A DNA stretch of 64,000 bases from Anaeropeptidivorans aminofermentans (GCF_940670685.1 NZ_OW711693.1:3472001-3536000), one strand, 5' to 3'; positions 54,168 to 62,962 are shown, numbered from the stretch's first letter. Notes: generated by a model not told the origin, from the sequence alone. Numbers and translations: made by a program.

Positions 54168-55529
54168 CTACACATTGTTTGAAATTCTGCATAATTCGAC
54201 AACGCACTCCATATGATAACTCCTGGGGAACATATCATGAAATCTAACCTTTTCTATTTCATATCCTGCTTCCGTAAATATTTTAAGGTCTCTTACTAAG
54301 GTTACGGGGTTGCAGGAGACGTAGATGATTTTTGGGGAGGAAAAGTCAATTATAGGGCCTATTGCCTTAGGGTGAATGCCTTCTCTCGGAGGGTCAAGGA
54401 CGATGAGGGAGGGCTTTTTATCAAGTTCGTTAATCTTTTTAAGAACATCTCCGGCGATAAAACGGCAATTGCTTATGCCGTTTAGTTTTGTATTTTCATT
54501 GGCGGCGGCAACTGCTTCTTCTATAAGTTCGATACCCATGACCTCTTTTGCCTTAAAGCTCAGAATTTGGCCGATGGTTCCCGTTCCGCAGTAAAGGTCA
54601 AAGATGACAGAATTGTCTTCTCCTGCAAATTCTCTTACGGTTTCATAAAGCCTTTCGGCGCCTTGGGAATTTGTCTGAAAAAATGAAAAGGGGCTTATTT
54701 TAAATATAAGGCCGTTTATTTTTTCGTAGAAATAATCTCTTCCGTAAATAAGCTTTACATTGTCCGGTCTTATAATGTCTGCAACGCTGTCGTTTTCCGT
54801 ATGAAGAATGCCTTTGATTTCGCCCGAAAGCTCAAGAGAAAGAAGCATATCTTTAAGGGCTGAAAGATCCTCCGGAAAATTTGGGGCGGTTACAAGATTT
54901 ATGAGAATTTCCCCTGTGAAAAAACCCTTTCGTATAATTAAATGGCGCAGATGGCCGTCCTTTCTCATACGGTGGTAAAAATTTATGTTTTTATCAGAAA
55001 AATAGCCTTTTACGCATTTTACAATGATTCCGTAATCCTCCGGGGCAATTTTACATTGAGAGCCGTTGCTGACTTCATAATAAGAATTTCTTTTTCTCAT
55101 GCCCAATTCCAAGTTTCCGCCTTTTTCATTGTCTCCGAAGGAGTATTCCATTTTGTTTCTGTAATGGCTTTCTTCTTCTGCAAAAACAAATTCTCTGTCT
55201 ATGGGAAGGCTGATGCCGCCTTCTGCAAAAAGCTTTAAAAGGGCGTTTTTCTTTATATCTGATTCCTTATTATAAGGAAGAGACTGAAAGGTGCAGCCGC
55301 CGCAAATTCCCGACTCTGAGCAAAGAGGCGTTATTTCGTCCTTTGAAGGAGAAGATACATTCATAAGGCTTCCGTAAAGGCTTCTCTTCTTCCTTCCTAT
55401 AAGGGCCTCAACGACCTGCCCGGGAAGAGCGTTTTTAACCTTTACTTCCCCTTCTTCTATCACCCCTATTCCCATATTGGGGAATTCAAAGTCCGTAATC
55501 TCTATTTCTTTTATAAATTTTTTAGCCAT
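54168..55529 (-). CDS. rlmD: 23S rRNA (uracil-C5)-methyltransferase, RlmD/RlmCD type
   Basis: 453 residues. An N-terminal TRAM domain is followed by the 4Fe-4S cysteine cluster (CSESGICGGC with an earlier and a later Cys). The SAM-binding motif is FDLYCGTGTIGQIL. The catalytic cysteine lies in VSCNPVTLVRDL. Such enzymes methylate U1939 and, in Gram-positives, often also U747. GGAGG lies five bases before the ATG. Which uracil it modifies cannot be read from the sequence. Confidence 0.9.
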   Translation of the reverse strand: MAKKFIKEIEITDFEFPNMGIGVIEEGEVKVKNALPGQVVEALIGRKKRSLYGSLMNVSSPSKDEITPLCSESGICGGCTFQSLPYNKESDIKKNALLKLFAEGGISLPIDREFVFAEEESHYRNKMEYSFGDNEKGGNLELGMRKRNSYYEVSNGSQCKIAPEDYGIIVKCVKGYFSDKNINFYHRMRKDGHLRHLIIRKGFFTGEILINLVTAPNFPEDLSALKDMLLSLELSGEIKGILHTENDSVADIIRPDNVKLIYGRDYFYEKINGLIFKISPFSFFQTNSQGAERLYETVREFAGEDNSVIFDLYCGTGTIGQILSFKAKEVMGIELIEEAVAAANENTKLNGISNCRFIAGDVLKKINELDKKPSLIVLDPPREGIHPKAIGPIIDFSSPKIIYVSCNPVTLVRDLKIFTEAGYEIEKVRFHDMFPRSYHMECVVELCRISNNV

Positions 55530-55611
55530 AAACGCCTCCAGATTATATTAGGGTAAAATAAAGATTCTTAAAGTCAAAATATGGAACGCTTCCTGCTTTC
55601 TCTATTTAATG

Positions 55612-55672
55612 AGCAAACTTAAAAAACCATACAAGCATACGCTTGTACCTCTTTTTAAGTTCGCGCCCTAAT
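55612..55672. repeat. Isolated E-type hairpin
   Basis: AACTTAAAAAACCATACAAG and TTGTACCTCTTTTTAAGTT pair imperfectly. It is the hairpin of the long-form repeats without the flanks, between rlmD and yabR. Confidence 0.6.
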
Positions 55673-55797
55673 TTGTTTTCAGTTTTGTTAAAGATATTTT
55701 GCCATAACATATAATTGTATTTTTAAATTTCATATGATATAATGGTTTTTGGTATAGTTGTGTTTTTAAAGCTTATGTAAAAAATAGGAGTGTTTTA

Positions 55798-56211
55798 ATG
55801 AGTATCGAAGTCGGCAGCATCATAGAAGGTAAAGTTGTAAGAATTAAGCCCTTTGGCGCCATTGTATCCATCGGCGACAATCTTCAAGGTCTTGTTCATA
55901 TATCTCATATTTCCAACAGCTTTGTACAAGATATCAACGAGCATCTTGCCGTTGGAGATATTATAAAGGTCAAGGTTCTTTCCGTTGACGAGGCTAATAA
56001 TAAAATTGCTTTATCGATCAAAGAGGCTGTTTCTGACAGCAGGAAAAACGATAGCGATTCCGGTGGAAATTACGTTCCAAAAGAAAGAGAACCTCAGGCC
56101 CCTAAAGAGCCTCTTGATTCCGTATCCCTTTTTGAAGAAAAGTTCAAAGAATGGGTAAAATCCTCCAATGAGCGTCAAGCAGGAATAAATAAAAGAAACA
56201 AAAGAAGATAA
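55798..56211 (+). CDS. yabR: S1-domain RNA-binding protein, YabR-like
   Basis: 137 residues. The N-terminal S1 domain reads GSIIEGKVVRIKPFGAIVSI and then GLVHISHISNSFVQDINEHL with KVLSVDEANNKIALSIK. A charged tail follows and ends RNKRR. It matches B. subtilis YabR in length and order. It probably binds RNA or ribosomes. AGGAG lies six bases before the ATG. Confidence 0.88.
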   Translation: MSIEVGSIIEGKVVRIKPFGAIVSIGDNLQGLVHISHISNSFVQDINEHLAVGDIIKVKVLSVDEANNKIALSIKEAVSDSRKNDSDSGGNYVPKEREPQAPKEPLDSVSLFEEKFKEWVKSSNERQAGINKRNKRR

Positions 56212-56230
56212 TTTTCAACAGTCAAAATTT

Positions 56231-56262
56231 CAGGCTGCCGGCTAAAGTCGGAAGCCTTTTTT
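56231..56262 (+). terminator. Terminator of yabR
   Basis: AGGCTGCCGGCT and GTCGGAAGCCT with TTTTTT; the stem has one mismatch. Confidence 0.85.
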
Positions 56263-56325
56263 CGTTCCTGATGAAAAGGCGTGAACTTAGAAAACAGGGC
56301 AACTGTATAATAAAACAAAAACAAA

Positions 56326-56540
56326 GTACAGTAAATTTCAACTTAAATCAAAGTGAAACAATTTTATTTTATTTGAATGAAAGATTCCACAAGATAACTT
56401 GTCTTATTACTGTTTAAAATGAAATTGTCTATAGCTCCAAGAGATAGTTCTCTATAATTTAAAAACACGGCTTTTTTTCGGAAACGATACCTTTTTGAAT
56501 CATTCCGAATATACCTTTTTGCGGCATTTGTTTTACTATA
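56326..56540. repeat. Two degraded palindromic repeats in tandem
   Basis: First copy: ACAGTAAATTTCAACTTAAA to CTGTTTAAAATGAAATTGTC. Second copy: TATAGCTCCAAGAG with AAAAACACGGCTTTTTTTCG, ATTCCGAATATACC and TTGTTTTACTATA. The rest of 56540-56837 holds no gene. Confidence 0.6.
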
Positions 56541-56837
56541 GTTTAAATACCCTATGAGCTTCGTAAGGAACGGTTTTTATTGGAAAGCAGCCCAAATTTC
56601 ATTATATAAAGCCTGTAAAGAGAAATAGCTTTATGCCGCTATGGGCATATTTTAAAACTTCTAGAAATCCTTATTTCGTTTTATTCCGCAGCTTTTTGTG
56701 AAGGCGGCGGCCAATGTTAATCTTTAAAGACTACTAAGTACAATTTCAACTTACCCTCTCATAATTTCATATTATTTCAAGCTCATGTGCTTATTTTCTT
56801 AATCAATAAAGAAATTTCAGCAGCAAGCCAAACTTAA

Positions 56838-57071
56838 TTAGCCCCCTTCATCTTTTCTTTTAATCAGCTTATCAAGCCTCTGCCTAAGACTTTTGCGCCT
56901 TTCAGCTTCTAATTGGGCATCTTTTATATATTTCCCGTCGTTTAAGAAAATAATATCGCCTTCTTTTGTGCCTACTTCAAGAAGCTCTATGGGAATTTCT
57001 TTAAATTCTCCCGTTTCAATATCCTGACAAAGGGCAAAATTATCATTCAATCTGTCTATTGCGTATTTCAA
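56838..57071 (-). CDS. DUF3006 protein
   Basis: 77 residues, starting at a TTG at 57071 preceded by TAGGAGTG at a spacing of eight. The longer ATG frame begins inside the upstream gene. It begins MKYAIDRLNDNFALCQDIET and includes KEIPIELLEVGTKEGDII, the small beta-rich DUF3006 fold, with a charged C-terminus. It follows an MBL-fold gene by 10 bp. The pair MBL/ComEC-like hydrolase plus DUF3006 is a common Firmicute arrangement of unknown purpose. Confidence 0.82.
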   Translation of the reverse strand: MKYAIDRLNDNFALCQDIETGEFKEIPIELLEVGTKEGDIIFLNDGKYIKDAQLEAERRKSLRQRLDKLIKRKDEGG

Positions 57072-57081
57072 AACATCACTC

Positions 57082-57960
57082 CTAATAATTCTCCATATAG
57101 TGAATATTCTTTCCATCTGTAAATAGAAGTATGTTGCCGGACATATCCGTTCTTAATATTTTTATATCCTTATCGCTTAATCTTTTTAAAATTTCTTTAT
57201 GAGGGTGGCCGTAGGAATTGCCTTTTCCGCAGCTGATTACGGCAATTTCCGGATCTACGGCGTCTAAAAACGCCTGAGAAGTGCTTGTTGTGCTTCCATG
57301 GTGAGAGACCTTATATACATCTGCCGCAAGACTTATATTGCCTGAAAGCATTTCCTCTTCAGAAACGGTCTCTGCATCTCCTGCAAATAAAAAGCTTCTT
57401 TCATCACAGTCAAGCCGAAGACCTATGGAATAATTGTTAAGGCTTTCGTATGCCGCAGAATTCGGGGCAATCACAGTAAAGAGAATTTCACCGTTCCCAA
57501 AGGTATCTCCTGTCTGCGGAATCGTAACTTCAACAGCATTATCTTCCAAAGCGGAAATCATATTTTCAAATGTTTTCGTCGTATGAACTACATCAGGCAT
57601 CATAAAGTTCTTAATTTCGTATTGATCAATAACGTCTTTCATGCCCCCTATATGGTCGCTGTGAGGGTGGGTAGCGATGACGTAATCAAAGGCAGTAATA
57701 CCAAGGCTGTCGATATATTCTGTTACTCCGCTTCCTGCTTCGCCTGCATCGATTAAGACATTAAAATCCTTCCCCTGTATAATGACAGCGTCCCCCTGCC
57801 CTACGTCAACAAAATGCACATAGGCCAAATCCTGAAAGCCTTTCTGCTCAGGAGAAAAATTATAAACGTATACAAAGTGGCCTACCATATAAATAACCAG
57901 CATCCACAGCAAAACTGATAATAGCTTTTTCTTTCCTTCGGTTATTTTTCTTTTATTCAT
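57082..57960 (-). CDS. Membrane-anchored MBL-fold hydrolase related to ComEC
   Basis: 292 residues. An N-terminal membrane anchor (LLSVLLWMLVIYMVGHFVYV) precedes a metallo-beta-lactamase domain with the metal motif THPHSDHIGG. The ComEC-type strands FVDVGQGDAVII and FLFAGDAETVSEEE are present. A later VSHHGSTTSTS and GNSYGHPHKEIL give the remaining metal and histidine residues. The order resembles the C-terminal domain of ComEC without the channel. It may act on DNA or on nucleotides at the outer membrane face. Confidence 0.85.
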   Translation of the reverse strand: MNKRKITEGKKKLLSVLLWMLVIYMVGHFVYVYNFSPEQKGFQDLAYVHFVDVGQGDAVIIQGKDFNVLIDAGEAGSGVTEYIDSLGITAFDYVIATHPHSDHIGGMKDVIDQYEIKNFMMPDVVHTTKTFENMISALEDNAVEVTIPQTGDTFGNGEILFTVIAPNSAAYESLNNYSIGLRLDCDERSFLFAGDAETVSEEEMLSGNISLAADVYKVSHHGSTTSTSQAFLDAVDPEIAVISCGKGNSYGHPHKEILKRLSDKDIKILRTDMSGNILLFTDGKNIHYMENY

Positions 57961-58273
57961 GGTCCCCGTCCTTCTTGAAATTATGTTTGTATTCTCGCAG
58001 CCTATATGAATCTCTTTATTGTTTCAGCGGTCTTTCCTATACACAGGGTACATTTTTAAACAAGGTTGCTATTTTAAAGCATAATCATTTTTCTTAAGCT
58101 TATGTAAACAAACCAGGCTTTTTAAAGTTTAATTACTATATTTAAGCATTTAAATATGATAACAAATTTTTATGGCTTTTTCAATAAAATCAATGATATA
58201 CAAAAGCAAATCGACTATACCGCAATTTTATATGAATTCAAGTGATGTACGGATTTTATTTCCGTTTCACTTT
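57961..58273. other. Gap upstream of the MBL gene
   Basis: No gene. At about 58190-58273 there are degraded pieces of C/A-type repeats (AAAAGCAAATCGACTATA, GTACGGATTTTATTTCCGT). Confidence 0.5.
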
Positions 58274-58505
58274 TATAGTAAATTTCACACAAGGATGCAA
58301 TAAAAATCTATTTTTCATAAACGGCTTAAACATATGGAATCCCTATGTTTAAGCCATTCATAGCCAACAAAGATTAAAATATCTTTGTTGGCTATAAGAG
58401 GGCGTTCGCCTGAAAACACTTTAACAGTTTCCCTGTAAGTGTTTCCAGGTTCACTAAGCATAAAATATACGATTTTTATTACTGTTTCATTTGAAATTTA
58501 CTATA
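58274..58505. repeat. B-type palindromic repeat interrupted by an H-type unit
   Basis: The outer part matches 10333-10462. Within it, at about 58359-58465, is an extra segment carrying TAGCCAACAAAGAT/ATCTTTGTTGGCTA (a perfect hairpin), GGCGTTCGCCTGAAAAC, and CACTAAGCATAAAATATACG. The host sequence before and after continues as in the uninterrupted copy. Confidence 0.8.
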
Positions 58506-58543
58506 CTCACTTCTTTAAAGTTATCTCTTGAACTTATGGAAAT

Positions 58544-58575
58544 AAAAAAGGGCCGCCTTTGGGACAGTCCTTTTC
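58544..58575 (-). terminator. Terminator of the infC operon
   Basis: AAAAGGGC and GTCCTTTT form the stem on either side of a GC-rich loop, downstream of rplT. Confidence 0.7.
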
Positions 58576-58581
58576 GTAATA

Positions 58582-58938
58582 TTAATTGCAGTTTGCCTTT
58601 GCAGCATCAACAAGCTTTGTAAAAGCAGCAGCGTCTGTAACAGCTAAATCAGCAAGCATTTTTCTGTTTATATCAATTCCTGCTTTTCTAAGGCCTGACA
58701 TCATTCTTGAATAAGAAATGCCGTTTGACCTTGCAGCAGCGTTGATTCTTGTAATCCAAAGCTTTCTGTAATCTCTTTTTGTCTGCTTACGTCCCGCAAA
58801 AGAGCTTGCAAGGGCTCTCATAACAGACTGTTTTGCTACTCTATATTGTTTGCTCCTGGCTCCACGATAGCCTTTCGCTAATTTTAATACTTTTTTATGT
58901 CTCTTTTTGGCGTTAAGGCCGCCCTTAATTCTTGCCAT
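58582..58938 (-). CDS. rplT: Ribosomal protein L20
   Basis: 118 residues. [19 protein letters not shown] starts the basic N-terminal arm, and [20 protein letters not shown] is the typical C-terminal globular part. L20 is an early assembly factor of the 50S subunit and represses its own operon by binding the leader. It is third in infC-rpmI-rplT. Confidence 0.98.
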   Translation of the reverse strand: MARIKGGLNAKKRHKKVLKLAKGYRGARSKQYRVAKQSVMRALASSFAGRKQTKRDYRKLWITRINAAARSNGISYSRMMSGLRKAGIDINRKMLADLAVTDAAAFTKLVDAAKANCN

Positions 58939-59106
58939 TTTAAAAGTCCTCCTTTAGTTTATAGCTTTCTACCAAATTTATTGAGCATATGCTCCTAATA
59001 AAATTCTATTCCCGAAACTGCCTGTCCTTAATTTGAGGGGCAATAGTACATAAGGGAATATTTCATATAAGTCAGGCTAAAAGCCCGGCCGCAAATCTTA
59101 ATGATT

Positions 59107-59310
59107 TTAGTTGTCAAGGTAAGGAAGCATTCTCTTAACCTGTTTTTCGCTAGCTGTACTAACAAGAGTAGGTTTTCTAAGGTTCCTTTTTCTCTTAGGA
59201 CTTTTCTTAGTAAGAATATGAGTTTTGTTTGTTTTGAACTTTCTTATTTTTCCAGTGCCCGTACCTTTAAAGCGTTTGGCAGCGGCTCTGTTTGTTTTTA
59301 ATTTAGGCAT
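59107..59310 (-). CDS. rpmI: Ribosomal protein L35
   Basis: 67 residues, highly basic: [20 protein letters not shown] and [27 protein letters not shown] precedes the start. Second gene of the operon; a small GGGC/GCCC hairpin lies between it and infC. Confidence 0.98.
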   Translation of the reverse strand: MPKLKTNRAAAKRFKGTGTGKIRKFKTNKTHILTKKSPKRKRNLRKPTLVSTASEKQVKRMLPYLDN

Positions 59311-59443
59311 TGAAATTTCCTCCTTATTAAACTCTATAATACACTATGGGGACTATGCCCAGAATGCTTGAAACCTTTAATATTTAAAACCGGGCGCAGG
59401 CTTAAATGTCTCCTACTTGAGGGGGCTTTATCAGCCCTTTCGA

Positions 59444-59953
59444 CTAGCTGTTTTTAGGAGCCAAAAACATGGCCATGCTGCGGCCTTCCATTTTAGGTGC
59501 CTTTTCAACTACGCCATATTCGCTTACAGCCTCGGCAAAGTTATCGAATATTTTAAAAGCAACCTCTGTGTGACCAAGCTCTCTGCCTCTAAACCGTACG
59601 CTCACCTTAACCTTATCGCCATCTTGAAGGAATTCCTTAGCCTTCTTAATTTTTACGTTGATATCGTGCGTATCTGTATTGGGTGAAAGTCTAAGCTCTT
59701 TTATGGAAATAACCTTCTGCTTTTTACGGGCTTCCTTTTCTCTTTTCTGCTGGTCAAAGCGGTGCTTGCCGTAGTCCATTATTTTGCAGACCGGCGGCTT
59801 CGCATTAGGGGAAATTTTAACAAGATCAAGCTTTTTTTCGTCGGCTATTCTCTGGGCCTCTTTAACCGGAACAATACCTAACTGCTCTCCGTCTACGTCA
59901 ATCAGCCTTACTTCTTTGTCCCTAATTTGTTCATTAATCATTAATTCTGTAAT
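59444..59953 (-). CDS. infC: Translation initiation factor IF-3
   Basis: 169 residues. The start codon is ATT at 59953, seven bases after AGGAGGTG, giving MTELMINEQIRDKEVRLIDV. An upstream ATG frame has no ribosome-binding site and is rejected. The AUU start is the classic feature by which IF-3 limits its own synthesis. The body has KLDLVKISPNAKPPVCKIMD and the C-terminal VRFRGRE. It binds the 30S subunit and checks initiator pairing. Confidence 0.97.
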   Translation of the reverse strand: MTELMINEQIRDKEVRLIDVDGEQLGIVPVKEAQRIADEKKLDLVKISPNAKPPVCKIMDYGKHRFDQQKREKEARKKQKVISIKELRLSPNTDTHDINVKIKKAKEFLQDGDKVKVSVRFRGRELGHTEVAFKIFDNFAEAVSEYGVVEKAPKMEGRSMAMFLAPKNS

Positions 59954-59995
59954 CTTCGTACACCTCCTGAATAAAAATTCAAATTCTATAATAAT

Positions 59996-60090
59996 AAAAA
60001 ATGGACGCAAAGAGCGCCCACTAATAATCAAAAATTATTAACCCTAAGCCTTCGGCAAAAAGGTGAGAAGTGGCCTTCTTCTTCATACCA
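59996..60090 (-). promoter_or_regulatory. L20-type leader and attenuator of infC
   Basis: The leader, on the minus strand, contains GGCCACTTCTCACC, a GCCGAAGGC hairpin and a terminator (TGGGCGC/GCGTCCA followed by TTTTTT; 60002-60020 with T-run 59996-60001). This is the layout of the Firmicute L20 leader (RF00558), in which L20 binding favours termination. The family match is from memory. Confidence 0.7.
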
Positions 60091-60094
60091 AATG

Positions 60095-60124
60095 ATAATA
60101 ACACATACTCTCATTATATGTCAA
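60095..60124 (-). promoter_or_regulatory. Promoter of the infC operon
   Basis: TTGACA (60119-60124), 18 bp, TATTAT (60095-60100) on the minus strand. The rest of the gap to 60411 holds no gene or repeat and no clear terminator. Confidence 0.75.
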
Positions 60125-60411
60125 GTGTTTTCATATTGATTTTTATTGAAACTATGTAAAGGCCTGAGCTTAAATCCTTTTTCTTTAACCCTGTTGAATA
60201 TGCTAAGGCTTATTATATTAAATGCCGTCTAAGGAAACAATTTATTATCAGAGCAAGACATTTAATGCCAGGCAGAGATAAAAATGATAGTTAGCTTATA
60301 AATTGTTTTTAAGCAGGCGTCTCCATGTTTTTTGACTATTGCATGCTCTATGGCTTATTTTTAAACCTATTTGCTTTCTTGCAGCATACAGCCAATACAT
60401 AAAGGCATTTA

Positions 60412-60684
60412 TTAAATAGTAATTCCGCCAAGTTTAAGAATCTTTGCAAAGTTTTTACGCTCCTCCTCATTCATATTTTCGAGCATAACAGAAATCATTA
60501 AATTTCTCTCCTCGTCCGTTATTTTGTTTCCTGAACTGAAAAGCTCTTTATAGGAAGATATTATTTTTATGATTTCCTGCATACTTTTCCCTTTGGATTT
60601 TTCGGATATTTCCTTAATGGCTGCAAGCTTTTCCGGCTCTATGGTTTTAAATTCTTCTTTTTGAGTTAATTTATCAAAATCCAA
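60412..60684 (-). CDS. Unknown small acidic protein, coupled to the gene before it
   Basis: 90 residues from a TTG start at 60684, preceded by GAGGAGGAG at a spacing of seven to nine. It starts MDFDKLTQKEEFKTIEPEKL and ends NFAKILKLGGITI. Mostly helical, charged and without a signal peptide; I recognise no domain. Its start overlaps the preceding gene by 11 bp, which implies coupled translation and a joint function. Confidence 0.65.
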   Translation of the reverse strand: MDFDKLTQKEEFKTIEPEKLAAIKEISEKSKGKSMQEIIKIISSYKELFSSGNKITDEERNLMISVMLENMNEEERKNFAKILKLGGITI

Positions 60685-61198
60685 TTTTTTCTCCTCCTCT
60701 AATAAACCCTGCTCTTTCCATGGCATCTTTAAGCTCTACAAATCTTAAAAGGTTATCTACGATGTAAGCGCTTTCATTATTGACAAGAGGTCTTACGGAT
60801 ATAAGAACCTCTTTGTGCCATTCATCTCCTGCCTTTTTCTTTATTACTTCTGTATAGGCAAGGTATTTATCCATGACTTTCTGCATTTCTATAAGCTTTA
60901 CAAGAGTGGCCATGCAGTTTTGATAGGGCTGGTCCAAATAAGGAATCGACTTCTTTATATTATTTAAGGCCGGAAAGTCTATCTTGTCGTCAAAAGCCGG
61001 ATAGGAATGCTTAGCCTCAACCTTTTTATAAGGTTCCCCAGATTTTAATATATTTACCACGTCCATAAAGGCAGCCATTTTTTCAAAATCCATATTTGTC
61101 CCTTGATTCTCGCTAGGACCCCCGTTTACATCTTTTAAAATTCCGTATATAGCCTGTGCTTTTTCAAGCATACCAATAAAATCATCCATATTTTTCAC
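60674..61198 (-). CDS. Unknown helical protein, partner of the following gene
   Basis: 174 residues with MDDFIGMLEKAQAIYGILKD near the N-terminus, then IPYLDQPYQNCMATLVKLIE and KDAMERAGFIRG. It is soluble and mostly helical. The start is uncertain: GTG at 61198 is close to AAAGGA, and ATG at 61192 is further away. The FEKMAAFMDVVNILK core looks conserved, but I cannot assign a family. The next gene on the same strand, upstream, is the glutaredoxin-like gene, separated by repeats and a terminator. Confidence 0.65.
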   Translation of the reverse strand: MKNMDDFIGMLEKAQAIYGILKDVNGGPSENQGTNMDFEKMAAFMDVVNILKSGEPYKKVEAKHSYPAFDDKIDFPALNNIKKSIPYLDQPYQNCMATLVKLIEMQKVMDKYLAYTEVIKKKAGDEWHKEVLISVRPLVNNESAYIVDNLLRFVELKDAMERAGFIRGGEKIGF

Positions 61199-61219
61199 TG
61201 ATCCTTTTCTATATACTGT

Positions 61220-61396
61220 TATAGTGAAACAAGTTAATTACAGTAACAAAACCCTATATTTTATGCTTAGTAAACCCAAAACACCTATATTCAAATAAAT
61301 GTAAAATCGTAGTGTTGTAAATTTGCTTTTCCTTGATTTTATGCCTTCTTCCAGCCCGTTACTTACTGCGGAAGAAAAGTAAATTTACTATACAGC
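61220..61396. repeat. Half B-type arm with D-type copy
   Basis: TATAGTGAAACAAGTTAATT, CAGTAACAAAACCCTATATT and TGCTTAGTAAACC are the reverse complement of the right end of the 63.7 kb element. At about 61300-61396 there follows a D-type copy virtually identical to 7420-7518. Confidence 0.75.
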
Positions 61397-61448
61397 GGAG
61401 CCAGGCGAACGTTTCTTTATAGCCAATAATTGTTGACTATGAATGGCC
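61397..61448 (-). repeat. H-type fragment
   Basis: Read on the minus strand: CCATTCATAGTCAACAATTA, TTGGCTATAAAGAAACGTTC, GCCTGG. It matches the insertion within the 58.3 kb repeat, with a different stem-loop middle. Confidence 0.6.
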
Positions 61449-61577
61449 TATAGTAAATTTCAAATGAAACAATAATAAAAATCGTATATTTTGAATGGCT
61501 TAAACATAAGAATTTTATATGTTAAGCCGTTTATGAAAAATAGATTTTTATTACATCCGTGTGTGAAATTTACTATA
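61449..61577. repeat. B-type palindromic repeat
   Basis: Ends TATAGTAAATTTCAAATGAA and CCGTGTGTGAAATTTACTATA; interior AATCGTATATTTTGAATGGC, TTAAACATA with TATGTTAAGCCG and AAAAATAGATTTTTATTAC. A half copy follows at about 61580-61655. No gene lies in 61199-61740. Confidence 0.85.
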
Positions 61578-61695
61578 ATAAGCGCTTCTATTATATTTAA
61601 GCCATTTATAAAAAGTAGGCTTTTCTTACTGTCTTAATCTTGTTTTACTTTAAAACCACTACTCTATATATATGACAGTCGTAAAAAAATATAAC

Positions 61696-61723
61696 AAAAA
61701 ATGCCGCTGTAAGCGGCATCTTT
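61696..61723 (-). terminator. Terminator of the glutaredoxin-like gene
   Basis: ATGCCGC and GCGGCAT with TTTTTT on the minus strand. Confidence 0.85.
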
Positions 61724-61740
61724 CATTGTACAACTGTGTA

Positions 61741-62034
61741 TTATTTATTGTTTAAAAGGTCGAATTCCTTAATAAGGCCATCTACAGAACTGATTCCTTC
61801 AGGAAGAAGGAAGGGTTCGTCATCAATAACCAAAGTAGGGATTCCTATCGTCTGCTGTTTTTTAATTTCTTCATATTTAGGGTTGCTGTCTCTTATGGCA
61901 AGAAATTTCTTAAGGTGAGCCATGCCCGAAGTAATATCCACATAACCGAAACGGATTTCCTTCTCCGTAAGATAATCCTTTACAGGCACACAATCTGCAC
62001 ATAAGGGACTTCCATAAAGAATAACTTTTTTCAT
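61741..62034 (-). CDS. Glutaredoxin-like thiol-redox protein
   Basis: 97 residues of the thioredoxin fold with CADC at residues 12-15 (ILYGSPLCADCVPVKDYL). The cis-proline is in TIGIPTLVID and a loop near the end reads LLPEGISSVDG. It probably exchanges dithiols or carries metal in the cytoplasm. The acidic CADC differs from the CPYC of classic glutaredoxins. GGGAGG lies nine bases before the ATG. Confidence 0.85.
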   Translation of the reverse strand: MKKVILYGSPLCADCVPVKDYLTEKEIRFGYVDITSGMAHLKKFLAIRDSNPKYEEIKKQQTIGIPTLVIDDEPFLLPEGISSVDGLIKEFDLLNNK

Positions 62035-62099
62035 ATTTTTACCTCCCTGTGATTTTTCTTTTGTCTTAAAAAGAAAATATTATAGCTGAATTTAAATAA

Positions 62100-62240
62100 A
62101 TAATAGCATTGTCAATTTACTTTTCCCTAATTTGATAAGGAAAACTTATTAAAATTAAAAATCAAAGGCAATTTTAAATTTTAATATGTATACCCGTCTC
62201 AATCCAAATGTTCCTTCGGCATAAAAGCAAATTGGCTATA
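62100..62240 (-). repeat. C-type palindromic repeat, inverted
   Basis: Read on the minus strand: AGCCAATTTGCTTTTATGCC, GAAGGAACATTTGGATTGAG and GGGAAAAGTAAATTGACAAT. No gene lies in 62035-62626. Confidence 0.7.
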
Positions 62241-62564
62241 ATCCTTTAGCTCAAGATACAGTGTTTTCTGAAAAGCCTATACTTTAAGCCTTATAAAGGA
62301 GATTTCCCGCTTATTTAAATTAATTTTAACTATTTTGCAAAGCTTTTAAACTCTGCCCCTTCATCTTGAAACTATATTCGTATATCTGAATAAACGAAAT
62401 AAGAGGGCATAATAACACCTTGTTTGCTTTTATCTAAGGGCAGCTTCTTATGCAAAAGATGATATTCTAAGCGAGTCTGAAAAATAATTCAGTTTTCAAT
62501 ATATTACGCTTATAATTATATATCATTTGTGAAAGGCCGTCAATTACGCCCCTAGGCTTAAAAG

Positions 62565-62612
62565 AAAAAGCAGGTCCGGCGAAAAGTTCTCCTTCTGCCG
62601 TCCCTGCCTTTT
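62565..62612 (-). terminator. Terminator of the methionine-rich gene
   Basis: AAGGCAGG plus CGGC and GCCG plus CCTGCTT form the stem with a TTTTT tail on the minus strand, 15 bp after the stop. Confidence 0.8.
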
Positions 62613-62626
62613 CTTTTATTAAGGAT

Positions 62627-62779
62627 CTAATTCGTTTCGCACATTCCCATCTGAAAACCGCCGCCTTGCATCATCATCAAAAGGAGCAGCATCATAAAGG
62701 AGCTGTCCATGCTTCCGCCCTGCATCATCATCATGAGCAAAAGCATCATCATCATGTTGTTTCCTCCAAATCCGGGCAT
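62627..62779 (-). CDS. Methionine-rich 50-residue protein
   Basis: A reading frame with AAGGAGG seven bases before its ATG and a terminator right after its stop. It begins MPGFGGNNMMMMLLLMMMM, continues QGGSMDSSFMMLLLLMMMQ and ends GGGFQMGMCETN. Seventeen of 50 residues are methionine, arranged as two Met/Leu blocks separated by Gly/Ser-rich spacers. The strong ribosome-binding site and flanking signals make it a real gene in spite of its length. Such runs can bind soft metals (Cu+, Ag+) or form a hydrophobic helix. Function unknown. Confidence 0.75.
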   Translation of the reverse strand: MPGFGGNNMMMMLLLMMMMQGGSMDSSFMMLLLLMMMQGGGFQMGMCETN

Positions 62780-62932
62780 ATAAAATCCTCCTTAATATTA
62801 AATAGGCTTTACTACCCCTGAAAATAAAACTGGAAATATTTTCAGTTCGGTATACTTACATTCTATGAGCACCATAGTAAAAAATTGACAAATTAGAAAA
62901 AATTTTATATCCCCGCAGCCGCAAGGCTTTGC

Positions 62933-62962
62933 ACTATAAGGCTTAATGCCTTTCTGTGTCAA
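62933..62962 (-). promoter_or_regulatory. Promoter of the methionine-rich gene
   Basis: TTGACA (62957-62962), 18 bp, TATAGT (62933-62938) on the minus strand. The leader would be about 145 nt and contains a CTGAAAATA/TATTTTCAG-type hairpin, so post-transcriptional control is possible. Confidence 0.6.
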
